Assembly (NCBI GenBank): GCA_000708835.1
Contig: DF236987.1
Coordinates: 186,001 to 250,000 of the forward strand
Length of the DNA: 64,000 nucleotides
Direction of reading: 5' to 3'
Source: Klebsormidium nitens
Taxonomy: Eukaryota; Streptophyta; Klebsormidiophyceae; Klebsormidiales; Klebsormidiaceae
The notes beneath the pieces were generated by a model. The model searched no databases and was not told the DNA's origin. It saw only the letters and a list, made by a program, of their open reading frames with translations. Made by a program: the position numbers and the translations under genes. Positions within the stretch are counted from its first letter, which is position 1, and the number at the start of each line of letters is the position of its first letter. Of this stretch, positions 13,901 to 25,900 are shown one piece after another.

Positions 13901-16900
13901 GGTCGACGGTTTTGAACGTTGTCAAGTTCGGGTTTTGAGGTGGAGGAGTTGCGAGATGTGGCTTTAGAGTCTGGGCTGCTTGCTCTGGGGATTGTTTCGT
14001 TCTGCTAATCGGAAAGTCTGAGACAAGGTTCCTTTTGGTCCGCCTTTTGGATTGGACCGGTCATGTTTTGGTGGAAACCAAGGATGGAAAGTCTTGCACC
14101 GACCGGTACAATTTCCGATCGATGGTTGGATCTGTGAGCGCTGTTATTTGCGTGCGCTTCGATTCGGCCTTGAGTGGTCCTTATTTTGGAACGACGATCT
14201 GAGAGGTTCCGTGTGAGGGGGCTACTACACGTGTGTGAGGTTGTCCAAAGATTTTGCTGAGTAATTGCGAAGTACTGCTGCACTTCCAGGGACTGGTTGA
14301 TTGGCTGGAGGTTCTTAACAAATTTGTTTCAGTTCTCATTGTCTGGCGCTCGGTATCAGGTTTGTCGAGAAGTCCTAGCGCTGCTGATTGGCCCTGATTG
14401 TTAGAGTTCCTGGCTTTTCCCTCTGTGCCTGTACTGAGCTGAACATTTTAGGCACTGATGTCCTACATGCAAACATTTTTGTAAGTCGTCCTTTTGTCCG
14501 GTCCCTTGGGTTTCCGCAGCCAAGGCCTATTTCAGCAATTGCACGGGAGATAAATTATGCTCGCTTTCCTTGTCATGTGCAGTATTACTTGAAGCTGTTC
14601 AAGGAGGACATCAAGCGCAACCCTACCAACGTGGAGCTCTTCGACATTGCTCAGTCCAACAGCGAGCACAGCCGTCACTGGATCTTCAACGTAAGCCCCC
14701 AATCTGTTGTCAAATGATGGACTGCAAAACCGAGGGTGTTCACTGTTTCGTTTCTTATTAAAAGACGGTGACAACATGGATCAAGGTTTTAGGAAGGAAG
14801 TGTCCCCTTCGAGTCAGGGTGAGATACGTCGAGATCTTAGACTGCGACTGCAAGCATCCACTAGCGGGGTTCAGAACAGCGCGCCCCGCGATTGAGGTCA
14901 CAGCGCCGCGCCTGGGTTCGCCCGCTGACGATACAATGACGTAAGCCATCGTTCAAGGAGGAAAGGTCACGGAGAGCCAGGAAAATTGGCTGACTTTGCC
15001 CGCGTATCTACTGGCACAGGGAGAGCTTACAGTCGATGGTCAGCCCACGAAGGACACACTCTTCAGCCTCGTCAAAGACACCTACAAAGCGAACCCCAAC
15101 AACTCTGTCATTGCTTTCAAGGACAACTCAAGGTGAGAGGCGTTACCCGCTCTCGTCCGTATGGGCTTTCTACCTTCTGGCAGAGCTGGACCTCTTTGCG
15201 CTCTTTGCAAACGTTAAAGCTGTTTGATTAGTCGATTGCGAAGCATTGGTAGGCACTTACTTTCTTGATCCAGGTTGCAATTGGATTGAGCGGCCAGCTC
15301 TCAGCAGAAATATGTTCAGGGCAGATCTGGAGCCCCTTTTTGGACGATTGCGCGCAATCTACAGCTAGCAGGACGGTTGAAACGGAAGCCATTCAACGGG
15401 GCTTGCTGTTGGGAAAGGGAGGCCCTGCACGTTGCTCACGTGGCTCTCTGGCAACACGCAGCTCCTGATTTGTGCCTTTGTCTTCCTGCTGTATCACGCG
15501 CCTTTCTGAGGCAGGGACTTGGCTCATTGTTTGCCTGAAGGACCAGCCTCCTGATACTTTTGAAATCTGGTTGGCGAAGCTGAGCGCTGATGACGTCATC
15601 CTTGTGCAGCGCCATCCGTGGCTACCCCGTCGAGCCCATCCTTCCGACCACCCCCGGCAAGCCCGGTCCGTTGGACCTGCAGAAGCGCGACTACGACGTG
15701 CTTTTCACAGCCGAGACCCACAACTTTCCTTGTGCGGTGAGCCCAACTGACCAAAATGCTTCTCTGACCAAAGTCAGGTGTCTGGAGGATGGTGTGATTC
15801 CTTGGAGTCTGCCGTTGGATCGAACGCCTGCCTTCGGCTGCCTGTTTCGCTCTTGCATGCTGCTTATTGTTATTAAGGACATGCATCGGGGTACAGACCA
15901 AGTCGGTCGTCATGTCGCTCTAATCGCACATTGCTCGAATCACGAGACCCCTTTCATATTCTCCCACATCACTCCCTCTGGGACTCCTGCGCGCGGTGGT
16001 CTCTTTTTCTTGAAGGTCGATAGAGACACCGCCGTACACACACAAGAGTTCCTCAGCGGTTGCTATCACGACAGCATGTCCTCGGATCACCAAGTCAAGT
16101 TCATTCTCAACATCCAGGTCGCTCCTTTCCCTGGCGCCGAGACTGGCGCCGGGGGCCGCATCCGTGACACCCATGCAACCGGAACCGGTTCCCTAGTGGT
16201 CGCTTCCACCGCCGGCTACTGCGTCGGGAATCTCCAGATGGAGGGCAACGTGGCTCCCTGGGAAGACACCGACTTTGTGTACCCCCCGAACCTGGCGCCT
16301 CCACTTCAGGTGAGCTCCGATGCATCAACTTTTCCTGGGCCTATTGACTTATGCGTGATCCCCCAGCTGGACCTGCCTTTTTTTGAAGCAATGTTTTATG
16401 CAACTTTAATTTCTCAGACGCTGCCAATGTGCGCCCTCTTTCTTGAAAGGTTGCCGGAACCCTCTGTGTATCTGTTTTGTGATGATTTGAGGTCGTCATT
16501 CTGTTGGCGAGCCCCAAGAAGCCGATCTCTTCCATGCTCAAGCCTGTGTCTGAGCCGTCTTACCGACAATTTTAGCATCCCTGCTTTCTGGTCGTTTGAC
16601 GCCTGTCGCCTCGAGTGCAGTTTTGTGGGCGCAACCCCGCAATCGAAACTCGGGGAGTTAAGTCCTTATTTTCCTGGGGAAAGTTCGCCATGGTTTGGAC
16701 ACTAATGTTAGCAGTCAGGGCACCTAAGTCGTCGACTTGCAGTTCCTGCTTTCTCAACGCTTCCGCTTGATATCAGCGCGGCGTCTCCGTTAATGGCGAC
16801 AAAATTGGCGAGCCCTCGACACGCTGACAAGTTCGGCGTATCCTCGAGGGATCCCTTTGAAGCTACAAAGCAATCTTGTATGTCATATCTTACTCATTTT

Positions 16901-19900
16901 TGCAGATCCTTTTAGACGCCAGCGACGGTGCCTCTGACTACGGCAACAAGTTCGGCGAGCCGCTGATCCAAGGCTACACTCGCACATTTGGGATGCGCCT
17001 CCCTAACGGCGAGCGTCGCGAGTGGCTCAAGCCCATCATGTTCAGCGCTGGCATCGGCCAGATCGACCACCGGCACCTGGAGAAGGGCGAGAGCGACTTG
17101 GGCATGCTGGTTGTCAAGGTAAGGAGCATGGAAGTTATAACGGGAACACTGCCAGCCTTTCTTCTTTTTGTCACAGCCTCTGTTGTTGCCCTTGAAACCG
17201 TTGGCCGTGGGCTAACAAGGCGCTGCGCTCCGAGGCAGAACGTCGGTCCTGAGGTCAGCCCGAGCCGACAAGCTCTGCTGCTCGCCACTTGGGCGGGCCA
17301 GCGTTTTGGATCAGCTTCAGCGTGTCAGTTACCTCATCGGCACCAGGCTAAACATGGAATCTTTTCATTTACAAAACGGGAAAATGGGGAGCTGGTCCAT
17401 ATATAGTATGCGGAATTAACGGTTTCAAGGCGTGTAACTTGAAAGTCCAATCCGATATGCTGCTCTGCAGATTGGCGGACCGGCGTATCGGATCGGGATG
17501 GGCGGCGGCGCGGCATCGAGCATGGTGAGCGGGGACAACGACGCGGACCTGGACTTCAATGCGGTTCAGCGGGGAGACGCCGAGATGTCGCAGAAGCTGT
17601 TCCGGGTGGTCAAGACGTGCGTGGAATTGGGCGGAGAAAACCCGATTGTCAGCATTCACGACCAGGTACGTAACCAGCTTTCAACTCTGTTTCTTGCTCA
17701 TCCTTCCCGGCTGTTGTAGTACTTGTGGGCGCTTCTAACATTTTCAATCATGCATGGATTTGTGTTTTCATCAGGGCTTTATTGGAGATTGCAACGTGGT
17801 GAAAGAGGCCGAACTTCCCTTTTTGATTACCTCAATCGCACTCCTTCGGCTGCCCTATCGCTAGCTCCTTCAATCGTGTTCACGTTTGCTCTCAAACGGC
17901 GCTGGCGGCAAGTTCAACGTGGTGATGGATATTATCTATCTTAAGGGCCGAGCTTTAGCTTAAATTAAGTCAACTGCCTATCTTCGGCAGCCCTACCATT
18001 CCTCCTTTGCAGTTTCTCACGGCCTTGTCGTTGTTAGGGCGCTCGCGGCAATTGCAACGTGATGGAGAGGTTTTCTACCCAAGGGCGCCAAGCCCTCCTT
18101 TCCACCTGAAGTAAACTGAACGGAACTTTCGGCTGCCCTGTAGTTTTACCCCGGTTGGTTTATCACAGACCTGTCATTTTCTTCTAGTTTCTTGCGTACT
18201 TTTCCTCCCAGGGCGCTTGCGGAAATTGCAACGCGGTATAGGAACTTGTCTACACCAAGGGCGCCGATCTTTCATTTCCGGCCTAGCTCAAGCAAGTCTC
18301 CGCCACCTTCTGCGGCCGCCCGATTGTTACACCTTTGAAGTCTCCCATCGTTCTCTTTGCAGAGCGCTGGCGGCGACCGCAACCTGATAAAGGAGACAAT
18401 CTACCCCAATGAGACCCAATGTTCCTCTGACTTTCCTTCTCTCGGTCAACGAACCTTTTCGTAATCCTCCCTCTCTTTCTCTCTCTCTATACTCATCATC
18501 TCTTTTGGACTGCCAGGGCGCTGGCGGCAACTGCAACGTCGTAAAGGAGATCATCTACCCCAAGGGCGCCGAGATCGACATTCGCAAGGTCGTTGTCGGC
18601 GACCACACCATGTCCGTTCTTGAGATCTGGGGCGCCGAATACCAGGAACAAGACGCGCTACTTTTGCGGCCCGAGAGCGAAGCGCTTTTCCGCTCGATCT
18701 GCGTGCGGGAGCGAGTGTCGATGGCTGTGATCGGGCAGATCGACGGCAGCGGGAAGGTTGTGTTGGTGGACGGGAAGGCGCGGGAAGAGGCGCGGAGGAA
18801 CGGATTGCCGGAGCCGCGCCCGGCGGTCGACCTGGATCTGGATAAGGTGAGAAGAGAGACGCGTTTGGCGACGGCCTTTCTTGCTGAGGTGAAGATTTGT
18901 ATCTTTTGACGGATGGCTAGTGGTTTGAGGGCACTGCGGTTGGCGTTGGCGCCACACCCGGTGTTTGCCAAGAGCAGATATCACGTAGAGGGGCTGGAGA
19001 ACCCCGCACCTCAGGACAAGCCGAAGGACTCGTTTGTGAGCAGAGGCCGTTTGACAACGACCTTGCTCTTCAACTTCTTGAGCTTTTGGTATACTTGCTG
19101 GTGGGGATAGCGTTACAGAGGCACCCGGTGAAAGAATAGGGCCACCACCCGGGTTCTTTTAAACCGCGATCACGAATCCGACTGTCTTCATTCGTTTCCG
19201 CAGATGCTCGAGAACATGCCCGTGAAAAGCTGGTTTGGAGCTGACTCACCGCATCACTCACATCCACGGGTGTCTCGTCCCTCGTTCTCCCCCGGAGTAT
19301 TGCTATTGCTGTTGGATTCCGTCCTGACAGTTTCGGTTGTCTTTTTGGAAGTTGATCATCAACCCGCTAACATTCTCTCTTGGTGCAGGTTCTCGGTGAC
19401 ATGCCCCGCAAGAAGTTCAACTTCGACCGAAGACAAGACGCCCAAGAGCCGCTGGACATTGCCCCGAACGTGACGGTCTCGGATGCACTGCGGCGCGTCC
19501 TCAGGCTGCCAGCTGTCTGCTCCAAGCGGTTCCTTACCTCCAAGGTCAGTCGTCGTTATATCAGTTTTGCACTCTCGACTCTTGCTCCCGCTCAAAAGCA
19601 GCGTCTACTTGAAACGCCGCGCAATTCATGAATGCTCAGCATTCATGAGGAATAACATGGGTATGCTTACCAACTCTTCGAGCGTTGTCGTCACGAAGTC
19701 GTAAACGCCAAACCGCAATGTCCGTCTCATTCTTCCGACGCTGTCCCCTCATATTCATTTTGACTGAATCAATTATGAGCGACTCCCTACCAGTTGTCGC
19801 CTCACATGCCCAACTTTGCATTGGTCCCTCACTTCCTCGGCGATTTCGACATGGTCCAGCTTGTTCAGCGAGTCTCTCCGTCATGATTCCAGAAACAACG

Positions 19901-22900
19901 AATTCGAACTGTCGAAAGTGCGCTGACCCTTGCCCGTGACATGCAGGTTGACCGCAGTGTCACTGGGCTGGTCGCTCAACAGCAGACGGTGGGCCCGCTG
20001 CAGCTGCCGCTTGCTGATGTGGCAGTCATCGCCCAGACCCACGTGGGCACCACGGGGGGCGCGTGCGCGATCGGAGAGCAGCCGCTGAAGGTACGCGACT
20101 CAACACGATGTGCGGTGACTCGCCTGTCTGCCTGAAACGCCTTCCGTCCAAGTACTAAGGTTTTGTCAAGGTGGTTTTAGAGGAATCTTCCTAGTCGCAG
20201 CGTGCTGAGGATTGCTGAACGAGCAGCCCTTGTGGGGGCGATCTTACTTTAATTCTCAGTGACCGTCTGCCCACTTTGTGTACACATGGCAAAGCTTTCT
20301 GCCAAGTAGCTGGTGGAGCCGCAAACCCTCTGGATCGGCAATTTGTCCTGCCAGCCTGGAGTGTTGCACTTCGCAATTTTCGACACAAAAGTTTGCATTT
20401 TAAGCAGAGGCCACTCTTTGTTCGTTGAGTCTTGAATTGCAAATTTCATTGCCCCGAAGTGGGACTTTGGGCAACAACCAAGTGTGCAAGCGCTCCTTGT
20501 AAAGAAACTACACCGAGATCCGCAGTGGCAAGTGCAGTTTTATGAGCAGGTCGATGCTTGGCCATCTTGCAAGGTGTTGGAAGTTAAGGCCTTGGCCTGT
20601 CTTCTGCCGGCCGCGGCTCCAACCAACCTGGTTTTCGAACCCGTGCGCAACCTCGGGAAGTAGCAGTCATTATCTCAGCCAAGCTTACTGCTGTTCTTTG
20701 CTTAGTCCAACCTAAACCCACTTTTGCAGGGCTTGTTGGACCCGAAGGCCATGGCCCGCCTGGCTCTTGGCGAGGCGCTAACCAACCTGGTTTGGGCCAA
20801 GGCGAGCGCGCTGCAAGACGTCCGGGCTTCTGGAAACTGGATGTATGCTGCGAAGATGCCGGGCGAGGGCGCGGCGATGTTCGACGCGGCAAAGGCCCTG
20901 CGGGACGCGATGATTGAGCTTGGCGTGGCAATCGATGGGGGAAAGGACAGCTTGTCAATGGCTGCGCAGGTATGACCAATCTTGCAGCTATTGCAGCTTG
21001 AGTTCTACTTTCCAAGTTCGTTGACTGGTGCCCTTGGATAAGATGTTCTGAAGCACGGGCAGAGCAGACTTCGATTTCCCATGTTGCACCATTTTGCGTC
21101 GGAAAGGAAGATGCCCCCATCATCCTAGTCATCAAAGCTCGCTTTACTTGTCTTAATGGCTCGAAGTCGGGGATTGTCCTTCATTTTGAAGCAATGTCCC
21201 CGTAAGCGGCAAAGATACGTTGGGAGGCATTGGGCAAAACGATATCAGCGCCCAATGCAATTGCCTTGGCACCCGATAGGTCAACTCCCTGAAACAAACT
21301 TTGTTCTCATTCAAGAGTGACTCACATACCCTACGAAATGAAGGGTGACTCTCACACCCTCCCTAGTGATTGAAGGGTTACTCACATACCCTAGTGATTC
21401 AAGGGTGACTCTCACACACTCATTCGTGACCTGATTTGGCAATCACCCTGCAGGCAGGGAGGGAGACGGTGAAGGCCCCGGGCAACCTGGTCATCAGCGC
21501 TTACGTCACGTGCCCTGACGTCACGCTGACCGTGACGCCCGACCTGAAGCTCCCCGGCGACGGCGTGCTGCTCCACGTGGACCTGGCGCAGGGGCGGAGG
21601 CGGCTAGGGGGCTCGGCGCTTGCGCACGCTTTCTATCAGGTGTGCAAAGGCTTCACTTTCGAAAACTATTATGGTCTTCCTTAAGATGTGGTATATTCCT
21701 GGAAGTGGCAAAGGGGGTTGGGGGCGTTAGAATTGGTTCACGCTTGCTCCAGCTTCATTTCGTAGTCAAGCGGGTATGACACGGGCGGAAGCGGCGAGGG
21801 GGCTCGGCCCTTGCCCACGCCTTCTATAAGGTGCGTATAGATACCGTTTTATTATCCCCTTGAGCTTCTTCTTCCAGTGTTCAATGGACGGTTGTCAAGT
21901 TCTTATGCAAAGGAGGCCGCTGGGGGACTCGGCGCTTGCGCATGCCTTTTACCAGGCGCGCACTCATCTTCACTTTCCGATTATCAATTGACCTTAAGCA
22001 CAGTTTGATCAACTTGACGCACCCGATGAACTTTGTTGAATTGAGGCACCTCTAACGAGGATTAAAGAGGAGAATGTCGGCAGCGGTGCACACTGCTGGC
22101 AGATTTGGAATTTCTGGCAGCCTCCTTTTACTTTGTGGCAATCCCCGTTAAAAGCTTTTCATGCTTGTGTCTCGAGTGGACTCGGCGCAGAAGAGTATCT
22201 GGCGCGTCTTGCTGACACTGTCTTGTTGTCCGAACTAGATCGGCGACAAATCTCCGGATATGGACGACGTGGACCTCTTCAAGCGTGCCTGGAACGTGAC
22301 GCAATCACTGGTTCAAGAGCGCAAGATCTCAGCGGGCCATGACGTCAGCGACGGGGGCCTGGTGACCGCACTCCTCGAGATGGCGTTTGCAGGTTAGCGA
22401 GGGGACGGCTTGAACTATCAGTTTCCGGGTTTCTGTTGTTGCTGGTTAAATGTTTGTGAGATTAAATGTTTGTGAGCTCTGAAAGGAAACCCGTTTCTGA
22501 ATCTTTTTTCGTATCTGCTGGGTCCCGAAGGAAGAGCTTCCGTGCTCCCATTGGATAGCGTTCGCCAGTCAGTCACGGCGCTGTTCTTCCGGTGCCACGA
22601 TGTTTTTGCAGAGGAGCGATTACCAAAGCTGTCGCAAACTCGTGGTGGGCCAGAAGCTTTTAGAAATCCAAGTCTGGGCAAATACAATCGTAAAATCGCA
22701 AGTCGGGACGATTGAATGCCAATCAGCTCTGAGGATGGCCTTTAGAAAGATTCGTACCAGTACCAAGTGATTGATGAATGCTTCGAGACCGTAAACGAGA
22801 ATGAGTCACCCCGTTCCTCGAACGTTTGTCGGAGCGTTGGAAGGTGGGTCCAGTACCTCGCTTAACATGTACTGCATTTCAGTTGGCCGTCCGTAAATTG

Positions 22901-25900
22901 ACAGATTTATCAGCCTTCCGACATATAGTTACTGCTGGGCCAAAAGCAAACACATCGGATTTGCCATAGTGACACTTTCTGGCCGTTCTTCCCCCAGGCA
23001 ATGTGGGAATCGACGTCGACGTGCCAGCTGCCGCTGACGCCGATACCGAGGTGGACGAGCGGTTTGGCGCGCTGTTCGCTGAGGAGTTGGGCCTGATTCT
23101 GGAGGTTTCGAGCGGGGATGCAGAGAGTGTGGTAGCGGCGTTTGAGAAGGAGAACGTGCCGGTGACGCGGCTTGGGGGGGTGACGGCGGAAAAGGAGGTT
23201 AAGGTTAAGGTGGCTGGCGTAACCCAGCTTGAGGTGAGTAGAAAGTGACCTCTTCTATCCAGTCTTGTTCTATCTTTCTTGTCGAGTGCTTCGAAGATGA
23301 AGGTGCCGGCGAGGCGGCTCGGGGGGGTGACGGCAGAAAAGGAGGGTAAGGTTAACATTTAGCTGGAGGTGAGCAGAAAGAAACCTCTACAAAATCTCTT
23401 TTGTAATTCTGGCGCGTTGCTTCGTTGGAGAACTTGCCTTTGATGCCGGTTGTGGGGGCGTATCCTTAAGGAGATTGGAAATGAAGGTGGCTAATGTACG
23501 ACAGGTCAAGTTGTGGGAACAATTCGCCAGACCGAAGAATTGTGCGCTGTTCGTGGACGTCACAACGGCGTGAGTGGTTTTGCGTACAATTGTCCTTCAG
23601 ACTTCGGTTGAGTCCGAAGTTCTGACTCAATCTTAATTATATGCTCGGATGTGTTGACACAGTAGACTAAATACTGGTAGCAGCATCTCTTCTTTCTGTG
23701 GTTTATTCGGCCAGTATCCCTTCGCCTTTTCCGTGCCACTTTGGGAGTTCGAGACTCGATGACCGTGACATCAGCAATCAGGAAACGTTGGCGGGTTTGA
23801 TTAGGGTCGAGTTTTAAGTGAGGTTCTTTAGAATTCGTGTTACTGACAGCCACCATAGCTCCAGGACGTAGCTGCCGATTGAGGTCAGCATCTCATCTCT
23901 TCCATCTGTGCATGTCCTTTGTCAAGAAACTTCAGGATGGGGACGGAATTTGAAGATTGAGGGAGTGAGTTGAGTTGGACTTCCGTGTGGTTAAACCGGA
24001 ACGACGCTGAATTCCGCCCTGATGTCCCTCGTTCCATTCTTCAGGAGGAGACGGCGGCGCTGCGGGACCTGTGGGAGGAGACGAGCTTTGCGCTGGAGCG
24101 GTTGCAGCGGGTAGAGACAGTGGTGGAGCAAGAGGAGGGCGGGCTGAAGCACAGAACAAGTGAGCTGTTCTTGGTCTTGTCAAACAAGCGTGTTCGAAAA
24201 GCGTTGATAAACAGTTTTTTGCAGGCCTGCCATTGTAGACAATCTCTTCTTCCAGTACGTCGCCGCTTTTCGGAGGGTGCATCGCCGGTTCGGTTGGAAC
24301 AAGACGTTTCCGAAGGTCGACTTGGTCGTGCGAACCCCCCTGACGTGTGCAGCAGCATTCGTCCTAGGTCCAAAACCTCGACATCTATTGCCAGATTACA
24401 TTTGGCAACATTACCTGTCCGCAGCCATGATCAAACCCCCGGATGATACGCCCAAACCTTCCGCTTTCTGCATCTGATTTCTATTGGGCCGACTTAAACT
24501 TCCGGGATTGTGCACCTTCTTTTCTGCTATAGCTGCGATAGCAGTTGAGCTTTACGCCTGCTACACGCTAAACACTTTCGGAGTCCTTGTTTAAGGGGAC
24601 AACCCAAAGCTGCACCCTTTCTCTGACCTTCTACCGGCTCTCTCTCGCAGCGCCGCAATGGCAATTGAGCTTCACCCCGGCCAAGACGCCGGACAGCGTA
24701 ATGAACCAGACGTCCAAGTTCAAGGTGGCCGTCGTACGAGAAGAGGGCAGCAATGGGGACAGGGAGATGGCCGCGGCGGTGCGGGCAGCAGGTAAGAAAA
24801 TTCCTTCAGGATCCTGAAGTTGCACTACCTGGGATCACAAAAGCAGAGCATCTTGAATCCTGTAGACCTAGATTTACGTGCAGACCGAACCTTTCGTGAG
24901 ACGGCTCTGAAAAGCGCCGAGGAGTTGACGGATCGACACGTCTGAGGCCATTCAGGGTTTGAAAGAATTGGAGGCTGGAAAGCTGTAAGCAGGTTGAGAA
25001 TCTTCAAGCATCTGAAGCCATCTGCCGACTCAGTTCTGAGGATTGGAGTCCTTGCGGGCTTGACAGCTTTGCCGGATCCAAGCCTTCGAGCCCGAGCGTG
25101 TTCCGCCATGTGTTTTTTTCCACACGGACGATGTGTTCCTGCAGACCTCTCAAGCCGCGAAGCTCCTGCATCCTCGCATTTTGCCTGAGTCGGCCGTTAC
25201 TTCACGCTCTCGATCCTAGATTTGGTTTCGAGCGATCGTTGATAATCACACTCTGAATCAACCCACACTCTGGACTCCGCATAACTTTTTGTACCACCTT
25301 AAGCTGGCTGCCCGGACTCACGGCAGCCTGAGACCTGCAACAATCTGCTCTTTCTCACATGTCGGTTGTGGATCTGAGCCTCTCGCAGTTGTATCCTTCT
25401 CTAGTTAAACTTCTGATCCTTAACCCTCGATTCAATCTTAAGCTCCCGGAATTCACAAACCCTATTTTCCGCAGGCTTTGAGCCGTGGGACGTGAGCATG
25501 TCGGACCCCCTAGCTGGCCGCGCGTCGCTTTCCGTATCCGGGGCGTCATTCTTGGAATCTTTCTTGACTCTTTGAGCGTCCTGAAAGTTGTACCCTTTTG
25601 GAATGTTTACAACCCGATGTCTCAAACCCCTGCTTTCGATCCGTAAACGTTCCAAAAACCCAGATTACAAACCCTCTTTCCCCCGCAGGTTTCGAGCCGT
25701 GTGACGTGAGCATGTCGGACCCCCTAGCCGGGCACGCGCCTCTCGCCGACTTCCGTGGCGTCATTTCCTGACTCCTGTTTGATCCTTGAAAGTCCTGAAA
25801 CCCTTACCCTTTAGACTCTCCAAACCCAATGTCTCAAGTTACCAATATGATCCCTCAACCTCCCAGAACTCAAATTTACAAACCCTCCTCCCCGTAGGTT

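Noticed and set aside
15590-16705. A 371-codon plus-strand open frame as a single-exon gene
   Set aside because: It is PURL exons 8 and 9 read through introns 8 and 9. Only the two exon parts match the enzyme, and good splice sites bound them.
25401-25764. Repeated minus-strand frames suggesting a repetitive protein
   Set aside because: They are antisense of the PURL exon 21 decoy copies; similarity to one another comes from the tandem repeat.
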